This document shows, piece after piece, positions 35,461 to 44,738 of a DNA stretch of 64,000 bases. Position 1 is the stretch's first letter. The number at the start of each line of letters is the position of its first letter. The DNA is from Gammaproteobacteria bacterium (GTDB lineage: Bacteria > Pseudomonadota > Gammaproteobacteria > Pseudomonadales > Cellvibrionaceae). Below the pieces are notes generated by a model. It was not told where the DNA came from and searched no databases. It saw only the letters and a program-made list of their open reading frames with translations. The DNA lies in NCBI GenBank assembly GCA_004173475.1, contig SEBU01000001.1, positions 1 to 64,000 of the forward strand, in the 5' to 3' direction. A program made the translations under genes and the position numbers.

Positions 35461-36516
35461 CTATTTAAATACGCGAAGATGCCCGGTAACTTCTTCGCGA
35501 TCATGATAAAGCTGTTTAAATTGTATTCCTACATTTAGTCCAGCCGATCTTAATTCTTTTAAAATGCGTTGCTCGCATTTTTTTACCTCAAGGTACCGTT
35601 GCTTCATAGGTAACTTCAAATTAAAAATCGCTTCCCGACAATGACCTTTCGCAAACCATTGAATAATCATGCTCGAGACACGAGCGGGTTTATCAACGAT
35701 ATCGCATACCAACCAATCAACTTTCTTTTTGGGTTCATACAAAAAGCCGTCGGTGAGGATGTGAATTACCTGGCCAGTTTCGAGCAGATTTTTATCCATA
35801 GGGCCGTTGTCCACTGCCTCCACATACATCCCACGCTGCACTAGTTGCCAGGTCCAACCGCCTGGCGCTGCACCCAGATCAACAGCACGCATACCAGGCC
35901 CCAAGCGGGTGTCCCAATCTGCCGCTGGAATAAAATGGTGCCATGCCTCTTCCAGCTTTAAAGTGGCGCGGCTTGGCGCTTCTTTTGGCAATCGCAAGCG
36001 CGCGATTCCCGTAGGCCATTGCGAGCTATTGTCATAAAGACTAACTCCAAGGTATGCCTCAGTACCCGTTACAAAAACTAGGTGTAATCTCCATGAGCTT
36101 CGATTCTCCAAACGCTGACATTTACGCAACGCAGTACTAAACGGAGCAGTGAATTTTTTACTGAGTGTGGATAATTCTTTTCCTTCATTGGTGTCGATTG
36201 TTTCAATCACTAACTCACGCGCAACTGGAAAATTTTGTGCAATATCAAGCAAAGGAGTGACGCGATCATTCACTGGCAAGTCTGTGATGGGCGCTTGGGT
36301 AACAAACCATTGGCGAGTAAAAATTAATTTGCTGAATGATATTTTTTTTTGTAATTGAAAAGCCCCGTCAACCTCGTGCGTAATAAATATTACGTAGGCA
36401 GAGTTATCTTTCGTTTTACTGTAACCGTAAATTCCTGCTTCACTGGCGAGATAAGTCATTTCTGCGGCACATTCTTTTTCAAAACCTATGCGGCAATGTA
36501 AAAATAAATAATTCAT
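35461..36516 (-). CDS. rlmM: 23S rRNA C2498 2'-O-methyltransferase RlmM
   Basis: A 351-residue enzyme that methylates C2498 of 23S rRNA. The N-terminal THUMP-like region starts MNYLFLHCRIGFEKECAAE, and the C-terminal Rossmann methyltransferase has the SAM loop VDLGAAPGGWTWQL, the WLVCDIVDKP segment with the catalytic Asp, and NLKLPMK with a catalytic Lys (K-D-K-K tetrad). The length is normal. It is 22 bp after yheU and probably co-transcribed with it. Confidence 0.95.
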   Translation of the reverse strand: MNYLFLHCRIGFEKECAAEMTYLASEAGIYGYSKTKDNSAYVIFITHEVDGAFQLQKKISFSKLIFTRQWFVTQAPITDLPVNDRVTPLLDIAQNFPVARELVIETIDTNEGKELSTLSKKFTAPFSTALRKCQRLENRSSWRLHLVFVTGTEAYLGVSLYDNSSQWPTGIARLRLPKEAPSRATLKLEEAWHHFIPAADWDTRLGPGMRAVDLGAAPGGWTWQLVQRGMYVEAVDNGPMDKNLLETGQVIHILTDGFLYEPKKKVDWLVCDIVDKPARVSSMIIQWFAKGHCREAIFNLKLPMKQRYLEVKKCEQRILKELRSAGLNVGIQFKQLYHDREEVTGHLRVFK

Positions 36517-36538
36517 ACTTTCTCTTCACTATTCAGTG

Positions 36539-36772
36539 TTATTCCGCTGCTGCAATTAATTTGGCATCATGTTTAGTTAAAATAGATACGCTTTCAGTCG
36601 CAACATCGAAAACAATCACTACATCACCCCGCTCCAATTGCAACTCGACTTGTTTTACCTTTTGTGAAAGGGAAAATTCAATTTCTCCATAATCTGTACC
36701 TTCACGTGTAATGAATTCTTCGATCAGCCCTTGCAGCGCATCGGGTGAGAGTTGTTTGTAAGGAATAATCAT
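36539..36772 (-). CDS. yheU: YheU family protein
   Basis: A 77-residue protein with the family start MIIPYKQLSPDALQGLIEEF and the core REGTDYGEIEFSL. Function is unknown. It is immediately upstream of rlmM (22 bp), suggesting a shared transcript. Confidence 0.92.
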   Translation of the reverse strand: MIIPYKQLSPDALQGLIEEFITREGTDYGEIEFSLSQKVKQVELQLERGDVVIVFDVATESVSILTKHDAKLIAAAE

Positions 36773-36893
36773 ATTGAGTTACTTAATATTTTACTTGTTC
36801 GAGGATTAAGAGAAAGTTACTCTTAGGCCAACATATCTTCCAGCTCACAGGTCGCCTAGATATTAAGCGGACCGTTATAAGAAGGATACCATT

Positions 36894-37430
36894 GTGCAAA
36901 CACAATTAGTTTTAACCATTATCAGCGACGACAAACCCGGCGTAGTTGAAGCATTAGCGCAAACAATTGCGCAACACCAGGGCAACTGGCTGGAAAGCCG
37001 CATGGCGCAATTAGCAGGTAAATTCGCAGGTATTCTGCAAATTGCAGTGGATACTGAAAATGAGGCCGCTTTGCGACGAGCACTAGATAATCTGGCGCAT
37101 CAAGGCTTAAAAATTATTACCGAATCCTCAGCAGAAACTGTAAAAACATTCGGAAAAGAATTTCAATTTAGCGTAGTGGGCAACGATCGCCCAGGCATAG
37201 TATTTGAAATTGCTCAAGCGTTCGCCAGCCGTCATATTAACATGAGCGAGTTGGAAACCGCTTGTTCAAGCATGCCTTGGTCAGGCGAGCCTATGTTTGA
37301 AGCAACCGGTTTGATTTTGGTACCCAAAACGGTTGATATGAACGAACTTTATGATCAGCTGGATACTATTGCTGATGAGCTAGCGGTAGATGTTCGACTG
37401 GAATGCCCCGCAGAAGATGTACACCATTGA
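36894..37430 (+). CDS. ACT-domain protein, GcvR-like
   Basis: A 178-residue protein made of two ACT domains (about 3-80 and 88-170), as in GcvR, which represses the glycine cleavage system with GcvA. Each domain starts with a DxPG ligand-loop motif: SDDKPGVVEAL and GNDRPGIVFEI. The C-terminal half keeps ETACSSMPWSGEPMFEA, typical of this family in Pseudomonas and relatives. The start is GTG with AAGGA just upstream. No glycine cleavage genes lie in the window, so the regulatory target is inferred from the family only. Confidence 0.9.
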   Translation: MQTQLVLTIISDDKPGVVEALAQTIAQHQGNWLESRMAQLAGKFAGILQIAVDTENEAALRRALDNLAHQGLKIITESSAETVKTFGKEFQFSVVGNDRPGIVFEIAQAFASRHINMSELETACSSMPWSGEPMFEATGLILVPKTVDMNELYDQLDTIADELAVDVRLECPAEDVHH

Positions 37431-37447
37431 TTGGCTAATAATTCCAC

Positions 37448-37477
37448 AAGCAGGTTCGCATTAAACCTGCTTATTTT
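37448..37477 (+). terminator. Terminator after the GcvR-like gene
   Basis: A 9-bp stem AAGCAGGTT (37448-37456) and AACCTGCTT (37464-37472) with a 7-nt loop is followed by ATTTT. Its right arm overlaps the 3' end of the opposing DUF2721 gene, so it may end both transcripts. Confidence 0.75.
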
Positions 37478-37877
37478 CTGAATTGACCCTCGCATCAAAT
37501 TTTTCTAATTCAATATTAATAGCTTCGGTGGAAATATTGACTTCATAGAACGAAAATAATAATGAAATTACCAGCAGTATAAGGCTATTTGCGAATAATA
37601 TTTGACCAGTTATCGGCCATTGGATTAAAAGCGCAAACATGGAAAGCGTACATAATACGAAAGACAGCACACCAAATGCTTGCATGCGGCGGATAACTTG
37701 AATACGCAAACGCAAATTATTTATTTGACGAAGCACAAGTACTTCGGAGGTGGCATTTTCTACACTACTGAGCTGACGAATTACATTTGTTAAAACCACA
37801 AATCGGTTCGTATAAGCCAGCAGCAACAAAGAAATTGCCGGAAATAATAAGCTTGGGGTAGTGATGGTCATTTCCAT
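37461..37877 (-). CDS. DUF2721 family membrane protein
   Basis: A 138-residue inner-membrane protein with a hydrophobic N-terminal segment (about 8-27), a charged helical loop and two further segments (about 68-105). This is the usual DUF2721 layout; function is unknown. It starts 48 bp after the mshQ stop in the same direction, so it may be read with the pilus operon. Confidence 0.88.
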   Translation of the reverse strand: MEMTITTPSLLFPAISLLLLAYTNRFVVLTNVIRQLSSVENATSEVLVLRQINNLRLRIQVIRRMQAFGVLSFVLCTLSMFALLIQWPITGQILFANSLILLVISLLFSFYEVNISTEAINIELEKFDARVNSENKQV

Positions 37878-37924
37878 AAAATAATTCTTTTTTGGATAAA
37901 GCCAAAGCTTAACAATTTACGCGG

Positions 37925-40900
37925 TTACTGTAATCTTTCACGCCAATAAATAATCCTGTCGTTGCCGCGATAGGAGCCGAATTCATAAGTTGCGTTAGGC
38001 AACAACGCGTCCAAGTAGTTTCCGTCCTGGTTCCAGTCAAAGCGCAACCAGGGCATATTTACCAAACTTACACCCACCACAAATCTTCCCCTACCACCCG
38101 CTGGCGAAGTAAATACCATACCGGCGGTGCCGGCACTAAAACCTACACTAGTCGCCGATAAATCTGCGAAGGTGGCTTGGGTTGAACCGCCCGTTAAAGC
38201 CACTGTGCGGTTCCCATCTATGGAAATAGCACCGGCGGGAAAAGTGATGTCCGAGCGAAGCACCCGCGTACACCCATCGTTCGCATTTTGGATAAAACGA
38301 TTTCCCACCCAATGTTCGGTGAAAAAGTTTACGGGAAGTTGGAAGGTTTCTGGGCCGAAGGCATCATCCAGGCGTAATCTGCCGTAGCGTACATCTAGGA
38401 GATAATTAGAGGGAGCTGCTGGATCTTTAAACGCTATAGCTGTTGCACCTAACATATCTTTAGCTGCAGACGCGGGTGTATTAGTAGTTGGTACTGCCAA
38501 ATCGAAAGGAGTGAGGTTAGGATCACTCAGTGATGTAATCCCAATACGTAGGCTGCCGTAAGGTCCATCAGGGCCTGTCAATTGCCTTGCGAAAGTACTT
38601 ATTGCTGGGTCATCGTAAACCCCCATGTGCCATTTGCCAAAAGGCACGCTTAACCGTGAGGAACGATTAATCGTGTCAGAGTTATTTTCCGCAGCGTAGG
38701 TTGGTAGGACTAAATTGCTGCCACTTCCATATCCAAAATTTAGATTATCGTAATTGGTGACAATTACTGGATTACTACCTGCAGATTCGGCAACAACATT
38801 GGGGATGATTTGTAGATTAGCTTGTCCCATGTAGCTAAAGCTGCCACATACATAACCCGCTGAGGCCGCTGCGGGAACTACTCGATAGCGGTCAGGGTAA
38901 AATCGACCAATCGTTCCACTTACGACGCCGCCTACAGGGCCAGTAGACAAATAGTCACTTAAGCCAGGCATGATTGTGATGCTACCTACCTGCGGCCAGA
39001 CGACGGTGCTGTTAGCGTAAGTTCCCGCGGACACAAACGAAAATGTATCGGCAATATATGTTAGCGGTGTTGCCGTTCCGCCTGCAGGATACACAAGGCT
39101 GTTGGTCAACAAAGTTAAATTCTGGGATTGAGACGAAGTTTCCCTGCCAAAATTTGGAGTAACGCCACCTAAGAAATTTGTGGACTGTATCGATACCCTA
39201 AAGGGAGTTCCTGCTGAGACGAAATTACCGCCGGCCTGATTAGTCGCACCAGGATACGTCCCCCCTCCGCCAACTCGCGTTACTCCTACGACCGGTATAC
39301 TTACCTGATTTGGTCTCACAATAAACGTATTGCTCTGCCCAACCAACGTATAGGCCGGGTCTGTGCTGGTTTGGCCAAGAGCCAGGCTAGCGAAAAGCTG
39401 TACCTGCCCGACATCTGAGTAATTGATCGGGACTTGGGCTGAGCCATTAGCATCAAAGGTCAAATTAACATCACTATAAATAACCGGACTTGCAGCGTTC
39501 GAGTTCGCCTGAATCGTCGTGGTATTTATTTTAAGCGTCTCGCCAGATATGCAGGTATTGGGGTTCACACACTTGTAGCCCATTTTTACGGTCGTTGGAG
39601 AGGTTAAACGCGCAACGCAAGTGCCTGTGGACGTGTTAGTTCGCACCGCTCTCAGGTAAGTCATATTGTTATCAGGGGATGTATTGCTAAGCTTGCCCGC
39701 GACTTGAGTTGCTGGATTATCCACCCCCCCGGTAATAGTTTTCGAAAAGATAAATCCCGAAGTATTAAAAGTTGTACTGCATGAATTTGCCACCGTACAA
39801 GTACCACCTACACAACACTTACGAGCATTAGTTGCAGCTGTTGCTTCCCCTGAAAGAGTTACGGTGGCGGTTACACCATCAACTGCCGCGGCGTAAAACA
39901 GATCAACCGTTTTAGTGCCCGACACCAAAGCAGGGGTTGTCGCTGTTAAGGCTCCAGCAGTAGTTGCCAGAGTTACGTTAGTGTTGATCGAATAATCAAT
40001 ATTGGTACATGGCGAGACACTGTCTGCACAGGCTCTGACTGTAACATCAGTGCCCAAACAGGCAATGCCGTTGGCTGGTACGTCCAACTCGTAATGATCG
40101 GGCGCAGGACAGGTGCGCACCGTTGTCAGAAGTGACTCAATTGCTGTTTGCGCAAGAGCTCCAGAATATATATTGACCTCATCAATGTTACCCAGGAAAT
40201 GCCAAGAGCTCTGGCGTCCCTCTGAAGAAGCGGAAGTTTCCCCACCAATCCCTACAGTTCCGGTTCCATCCACCCAAGTACCCGAATAGGCGCCCACAGC
40301 CTTGGCCTGCAAGGCTCCTGAAGCATTGTATACATACAGGGTCACCGTCTTGGCTGAGGTGTCAACCGCGGCCGCGACGTAATACCAAGTGTTGCTAGCG
40401 ATTACCGCATTAGTATCCACACAGAACACGCCACAGTTGGGATTTGTTCCCTGTCCCGTAACAGCGCCATTGTTGGTCACGTTTCGGTTAAAAAACCGTA
40501 GAGCTGGGTTACCAGTACCGTCCGCCAAGCTTAAGCCCCAGCCGTTATCAGCATCGTCCCTCACCAAAATCCGTTGATGTTGTGCTCCAGCATTTGTTGA
40601 ACGAATCCAGGCTGCAAAAGTGAAACCATTTGGTAAGGTGGGAAAGCCTGAAAGTTCGACGTAGTCATAAATCCTCGTTGGCGAACCGGTGCCGTCGAAA
40701 GTACCGTACCGGCACGTACTTTGGTTGGCGGCTGTATAAGCAGCAGTTCCGGAGGTAGTGGATGGTAAAGCTCCGCCAGCCGTAGCAACCCTCGCCCTTC
40801 CATGGTTGTTATTTCCGCTTGTATCTTTCACCTCACCTGCGGTACCGTTCCACGAGAGCTCATCCATGTTCCAGGAGCCGAGGAGAACGGGAATCACCGT

Positions 40901-41773
40901 GCTACCACTACAAAAAGGCGCGAAATTAGCCGTTGAGAATGCTGTCGGTTCGTATTTAACGGTTACGTCATTACCAGTCGCTGTGAAGCTTGAACCTGAG
41001 ATACCACCGTCTATAGTTGACTGGAAGCCAAAACTAACGGCTCCTCCCGCATATATATACGCACTTAAATCCGCTTCGTTCGCTGAGGTTATGGTACCGG
41101 TTGCATATATAAGTAGTTGAGCGGAGGTAAAACTTTGGGTCGTTACTTTATAGCCAAGATTCACATTTCCATTTACAAAAATTCGTGTAGTTCCAGAAGT
41201 GGCGACGCGCTTTAAAACCGTTTGTTGCCCTATGGTTAAATTACCGTTAATCCAGTAATCGCCAGATTGTAATTGAACGATTGATTGGAAGTTGGTAGTG
41301 AACGCAGTTGTTTTATATGTTCCGTTAGCAGTGCTGAATGTTAGAGTCGCCTGTTGCCCTACCGTTACCGTTGAATAATCGCCCGATGCTTTGGAAAGAG
41401 TTCCATTGTCCGCAACACTAATAACGCCATTTGTGCCGGTGCCGGTGGAAAAAGTTACCGTTGAGGTTGTTGCAGCAACCCCGGTTCCAACGCAACTCGA
41501 CCCGCTACAAGCTACCCATGACGAGTTATCTGTTAACGTCTTGGTTTTTAAAGTGGCACTCCCACCGGTAATGGCGGAGTGATAACTTAAATTAATATTT
41601 CCTGATGCACCTGTTGCCTGAATGCCGTTGGTAAAAATCGCATCGCATGCAATTGCCCACGCTTTTGTGGAAAATAAAAAAACATATCCAAACACAAAAA
41701 GTGTTTGAAAAATAAATCTTGCATGTCGTTGTGAAAATTTCATGGCTCGTATCTCATTACAACGCTTAACCAT
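37925..41773 (-). CDS. mshQ: MshQ-like large MSHA pilus protein with LamG domain
   Basis: A 1282-residue exported protein at the end of the MSHA operon. It has a signal peptide (FIFQTLFVFGYVFLFSTKAWA), a repetitive Thr/Ser/Gly region with bactofilin-like beta repeats (about 45-260), a LamG/concanavalin-like domain (about 295-535) that could bind glycans or protein, a cysteine-rich stretch (about 545-680), and a long beta-rich C-terminal domain of the type found in MshQ proteins. It may be a pilus-tip or surface adhesin, but that is inference. The ATG follows the mshP stop at once (AGGAATAAATG), showing translational coupling. An alternative ATG lies at 41743. Confidence 0.88.
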   Translation of the reverse strand: MVKRCNEIRAMKFSQRHARFIFQTLFVFGYVFLFSTKAWAIACDAIFTNGIQATGASGNINLSYHSAITGGSATLKTKTLTDNSSWVACSGSSCVGTGVAATTSTVTFSTGTGTNGVISVADNGTLSKASGDYSTVTVGQQATLTFSTANGTYKTTAFTTNFQSIVQLQSGDYWINGNLTIGQQTVLKRVATSGTTRIFVNGNVNLGYKVTTQSFTSAQLLIYATGTITSANEADLSAYIYAGGAVSFGFQSTIDGGISGSSFTATGNDVTVKYEPTAFSTANFAPFCSGSTVIPVLLGSWNMDELSWNGTAGEVKDTSGNNNHGRARVATAGGALPSTTSGTAAYTAANQSTCRYGTFDGTGSPTRIYDYVELSGFPTLPNGFTFAAWIRSTNAGAQHQRILVRDDADNGWGLSLADGTGNPALRFFNRNVTNNGAVTGQGTNPNCGVFCVDTNAVIASNTWYYVAAAVDTSAKTVTLYVYNASGALQAKAVGAYSGTWVDGTGTVGIGGETSASSEGRQSSWHFLGNIDEVNIYSGALAQTAIESLLTTVRTCPAPDHYELDVPANGIACLGTDVTVRACADSVSPCTNIDYSINTNVTLATTAGALTATTPALVSGTKTVDLFYAAAVDGVTATVTLSGEATAATNARKCCVGGTCTVANSCSTTFNTSGFIFSKTITGGVDNPATQVAGKLSNTSPDNNMTYLRAVRTNTSTGTCVARLTSPTTVKMGYKCVNPNTCISGETLKINTTTIQANSNAASPVIYSDVNLTFDANGSAQVPINYSDVGQVQLFASLALGQTSTDPAYTLVGQSNTFIVRPNQVSIPVVGVTRVGGGGTYPGATNQAGGNFVSAGTPFRVSIQSTNFLGGVTPNFGRETSSQSQNLTLLTNSLVYPAGGTATPLTYIADTFSFVSAGTYANSTVVWPQVGSITIMPGLSDYLSTGPVGGVVSGTIGRFYPDRYRVVPAAASAGYVCGSFSYMGQANLQIIPNVVAESAGSNPVIVTNYDNLNFGYGSGSNLVLPTYAAENNSDTINRSSRLSVPFGKWHMGVYDDPAISTFARQLTGPDGPYGSLRIGITSLSDPNLTPFDLAVPTTNTPASAAKDMLGATAIAFKDPAAPSNYLLDVRYGRLRLDDAFGPETFQLPVNFFTEHWVGNRFIQNANDGCTRVLRSDITFPAGAISIDGNRTVALTGGSTQATFADLSATSVGFSAGTAGMVFTSPAGGRGRFVVGVSLVNMPWLRFDWNQDGNYLDALLPNATYEFGSYRGNDRIIYWRERLQ

Positions 41774-42322
41774 TTATTCCTGTTTTAAATATGAACCCAC
41801 CTCGACGGTTCGCACTGATCGCAAATGCCCGATGCCGCAAGTTCCAACACTTGTAATTTGATAATTGCTAGTGATGCGGCCGGCTGCTGCCGTGGCTGCG
41901 TAGTTTGTAGCAGTTATCGGCGAACAATTGGTATCGTCTGCAAATCGACATACGCAGGTTACCGTGATTGAACAATTGTTTAATCCTCGTACATCCGGTA
42001 GACCTGGATTAGCAAGCGATTTAAAAGCGATAACTAAAGGTGTGGAGGTAAGATTTGCACAACGCTGATCGACCTGCTGACGCACGCGGGCATCGGGGTA
42101 AAACAAATTTTGCATGCCCCGCTGGGCGCCAGTTTCTGCGGCATAAAATGCTTGGCTCGAAACCAACTCTAGCGCAGCTGCGGCGCTGGATTGACCCGTG
42201 TTTCTGGATAAAACCAATGCAAAAATTCCCATAACCACCACAATAAAAATGGCTAACGGCATTAAAAAACCTTGTTGCGTTCTACGCAAAAATTGATTTT
42301 TTTTTAATGGATTAAGGCACAT
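41774..42322 (-). CDS. mshP: MSHA biogenesis protein MshP
   Basis: A 182-residue minor pilin-like protein with a PilX-type N-terminus: QQGFLMPLAIFIVVVMGIFALVLSRN, a prepilin-like hydrophobic helix without the usual Glu5. Several cysteines follow (CSITVTCVCRF). It lies between mshO and mshQ, overlaps mshO by 11 bp, and is likely incorporated into the pilus or its assembly complex. Confidence 0.88.
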   Translation of the reverse strand: MCLNPLKKNQFLRRTQQGFLMPLAIFIVVVMGIFALVLSRNTGQSSAAAALELVSSQAFYAAETGAQRGMQNLFYPDARVRQQVDQRCANLTSTPLVIAFKSLANPGLPDVRGLNNCSITVTCVCRFADDTNCSPITATNYAATAAAGRITSNYQITSVGTCGIGHLRSVRTVEVGSYLKQE

Positions 42323-43166
42323 TGCGTATCATCACCGAGTGATTAAAGGCCACAGATTCAGGACCGTAGACCAACTCGGCGCCCCTCTTAACACTAACCT
42401 CAAATGCGATATTTAAAAAGACAACAATGTTGCGGCTCTCGCTACCCCCTGCCAAAGAGAAGGGCGCTGGAGTTGTAACATTTTCTGCCAATAAGCTATA
42501 AGCAGTGGAGGTATCTACATTTATATCCGATATATTTTGTTCTGAATAAAAACGCAGTTGGCTGGCTACTATGCAAAATGCTTGTGGGTTATCAAGTATG
42601 TAAAACCGCTTGTTAATGGAATTGCGCTGCCAAACTTTGGGACTCGATAAATTTAGCGCGACGTTAGTACGCGAACTTAATGCAGCAAGAGATACTGGAT
42701 TGGTTCCATAAAGTTCGTTCGAACTTAATGCACCTATACTTAAGTAGCGTGCATTCCCCAGATCAACCGAATAGGGTGAAACAGAAATGCTAGCTCGACC
42801 TCCTACGCCATTAGTCGGGTCAGGTACGTAACCTACAAAATCACCGCTTGGTAAAAACCCCAAATAATTTCCGCCCCCTACAATAGGCATAAACTGCAAA
42901 CATGATCCATCATTTGTAATGCGAACACCGTAGGGTAGCGATACTCGCAACTGACGAGACATTCGTTCAATTGCTTGTCGACCGGTGTTGACTAAACGCG
43001 AACGCATTTGTGTGGACTGATATGAGTCGGTAGATTGTGCGATTACTTGGCCACCTAATACAGCTAATACGGAAAGAATAACAATAACTGTGACGAGCTC
43101 TATTAACGAAAATCCATTAGCTTTCTTTAAACGGATAATTATAAATTTTGAATTAACAGACAACAT
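42312..43166 (-). CDS. mshO: MSHA biogenesis protein MshO (prepilin-like)
   Basis: A 284-residue prepilin-like protein. The leader ends at NG, followed by FSLIELVTVIVILSVLAVLG, a class III-type prepilin helix with Glu5. The C-terminal region is a mixed alpha/beta pilin head with a few cysteines. Its ATG overlaps the mshD stop by one base (TAATG). MshO is one of the minor pilins expected to prime or cap the MSHA fibre. Confidence 0.92.
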   Translation of the reverse strand: MLSVNSKFIIIRLKKANGFSLIELVTVIVILSVLAVLGGQVIAQSTDSYQSTQMRSRLVNTGRQAIERMSRQLRVSLPYGVRITNDGSCLQFMPIVGGGNYLGFLPSGDFVGYVPDPTNGVGGRASISVSPYSVDLGNARYLSIGALSSNELYGTNPVSLAALSSRTNVALNLSSPKVWQRNSINKRFYILDNPQAFCIVASQLRFYSEQNISDINVDTSTAYSLLAENVTTPAPFSLAGGSESRNIVVFLNIAFEVSVKRGAELVYGPESVAFNHSVMIRNVP

Positions 43167-43684
43167 TAAAAGTTTGCCTTTTGTGCTGCCAAAGGAACCA
43201 CCAAGCCTGTAGGAGCGGTTACGATTACACTAACAAGTTTTACGTTACCGGTAGTTACTACAGTGACCTGTCTAGTGTATTTAACCATTATGGTAGTTTG
43301 TCCTCCAGATGAGGTTTTTTTTGTAACATTAAATGAATAAGGTTCATCAGTAATATTATTAAAATCATCTACATCATTCATATCTAAGTCAGGCGTGTTA
43401 TTACAAGCGACTGCTCCTACAGCCGTACTACCGCAAGCCGGAATACCTCCCGTCGGGGTATTGGCATCGTATTTTAAAGCGAGAATTTCGTCGAGTCGGG
43501 ATTGAGCTAATTCCAACGCACGAACTTGAACAAGCGGATCTGCGCTTTGCGCTTGACTGTAGCTATAAACTTTAAACAAAGCTGCACCTGCAAGACTAAC
43601 AATGACAATAAAAACCACCAACTCAATCAAGCTCACGCCTTCGTGTTTTTTAAAGCAAACATTTTTCTGTGCGTCAGTGTGCAT
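43166..43684 (-). CDS. mshD: MSHA pilin protein MshD
   Basis: A 172-residue minor prepilin. The start I favour is ATG 43684, which overlaps the end of mshC (ATGCACACTGA) and gives a short leader before EGVSLIELVVFIVIVSLAG, so Gly-1 and Glu5 are present. A longer frame to 43729 would add 15 residues inside mshC. The head domain has two cysteines (PACGS, VACNN). It is coupled to mshC and mshO. Confidence 0.9.
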   Translation of the reverse strand: MHTDAQKNVCFKKHEGVSLIELVVFIVIVSLAGAALFKVYSYSQAQSADPLVQVRALELAQSRLDEILALKYDANTPTGGIPACGSTAVGAVACNNTPDLDMNDVDDFNNITDEPYSFNVTKKTSSGGQTTIMVKYTRQVTVVTTGNVKLVSVIVTAPTGLVVPLAAQKANF

Positions 43685-44090
43685 AGCCACTGGCCTCCAC
43701 CGTAACCAAAGCGCTTGCGCCACTGGCACTTAACGTAATTGTCGTAGCAGTGGTTCGCCCCAACTTGTCATAAGTTAAAGTTTGTGCGGAAGTTGTTACG
43801 CCATTTGGAAAATTTAACGGGTAACCTCTGCTATGCACAATGATCGGTGTGCCGTTTTCAGTCACACTAACCGCATTCGTCGTAAGGATTAGTTGAACAT
43901 TGCTACGCGCCATTGCGGTTTGCTGCGCAAAAAATAAAGCCGCGATGAGATCATCGCGGCCTGCTTGAAGATTTGCGGTGCCTACACTGCCTAAACGAGA
44001 AAATAAAGTTACGGATAAAATACTAATTAATATTATTACCGTAATTAATTCGATTAAGGTAAAACCTCTCTCCGCTCGCATATGCTCCAC
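43674..44090 (-). CDS. mshC: MSHA pilin protein MshC
   Basis: A 138-residue prepilin with a short basic leader (MEHMRAERG) cut before FTLIELITVIILISILSV, with Glu5. The small beta-rich head is rich in Thr and Ser. The start is either GTG 44090 or ATG 44081; GGAG lies only 3 nt before the latter. It follows mshA by 28 bp and overlaps mshD. Confidence 0.9.
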   Translation of the reverse strand: MEHMRAERGFTLIELITVIILISILSVTLFSRLGSVGTANLQAGRDDLIAALFFAQQTAMARSNVQLILTTNAVSVTENGTPIIVHSRGYPLNFPNGVTTSAQTLTYDKLGRTTATTITLSASGASALVTVEASGYAH

Positions 44091-44118
44091 ACAAATACGT
44101 AACTCAATTAATCAGCCA

Positions 44119-44538
44119 CTAGATTCTGATTGCATTGAACGTGGCGGTCTTAGCCGTTGAACCCTTGGTATAAGTCAATGTGCAACTCACTGTAGTACCC
44201 GCTGGTGCTGCAACGGCTGCGCTAGTAATAACCCATTGCGCCGCCGCTGGAGCAGGAGGATTGGGTAAGCCTCCTAATAGCAAACTCGCGCCATCGGTGC
44301 AATTGGTAACAGCAGTCGCAGTTGGCCCACCTACAACGCCAGCTGCAGCTGCAACTCCCGCCGCATAGTTTAACGCCATAGCGCTACCTATATTTCCGGC
44401 CACACCATCCACAGCTGCTTGTTGTGCAGCACCAGACATGTCTACAAATTTTGGCAAGGCTGTTGCCGCCAAAATACCTAAAATAACAATAACAGCGATA
44501 AGTTCAATCAGTGTAAAACCAGATTGTTGAGTTTTCAT
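44119..44538 (-). CDS. mshA: Major MSHA pilin MshA/MshB-like
   Basis: A 139-residue type IV pilin, probably the fibre subunit. The 7-residue leader MKTQQSG precedes FTLIELIAVIVILGILAATA, with Gly-1, Phe1 and Glu5. The next helix KFVDMSGAAQQAAVDGVAGN is the MSHA signature. Two cysteines (TNCTDG, VSCTLTY) likely form the C-terminal disulfide. GGAG lies 5 nt before the ATG. Only one full pilin gene stands between mshF and mshC, where Vibrio has mshB and mshA. A 200-bp leader region suggests separate strong transcription. Confidence 0.93.
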   Translation of the reverse strand: MKTQQSGFTLIELIAVIVILGILAATALPKFVDMSGAAQQAAVDGVAGNIGSAMALNYAAGVAAAAGVVGGPTATAVTNCTDGASLLLGGLPNPPAPAAAQWVITSAAVAAPAGTTVSCTLTYTKGSTAKTATFNAIRI

Positions 44539-44738
44539 AAAAAGCTCCAGAAAGCAAAGTGTTCAGTGTGTAGTTTAAAGGTCTCGCTAATCATTACCTG
44601 AGCTGCTGTCAGCTCTTCCCTGTTTTCGTAAAGTTTTTTATTGCTTTACGAACTTAATTTTTTAATTAACTTGAATATAGACCATTAACAAAAGCTTTCC
44701 AGTTATTAGGAAAATTCTTATTATTTTGAGATGAGTGG
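44539..44738 (-). promoter_or_regulatory. mshA upstream leader with hairpins
   Basis: The 200-bp gap is the largest inside the pilus operon. Read on the minus strand it holds a TATATT box, then TTCGTAAAG...CTTTACGAA (44625-44633 with 44644-44652, 9-bp stem, 10-nt loop), then GAGCTG-CTGT-CAGCTC (44600-44615). It may contain an internal mshA promoter or an attenuator that sets the major pilin level apart from the assembly genes. Confidence 0.5.
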
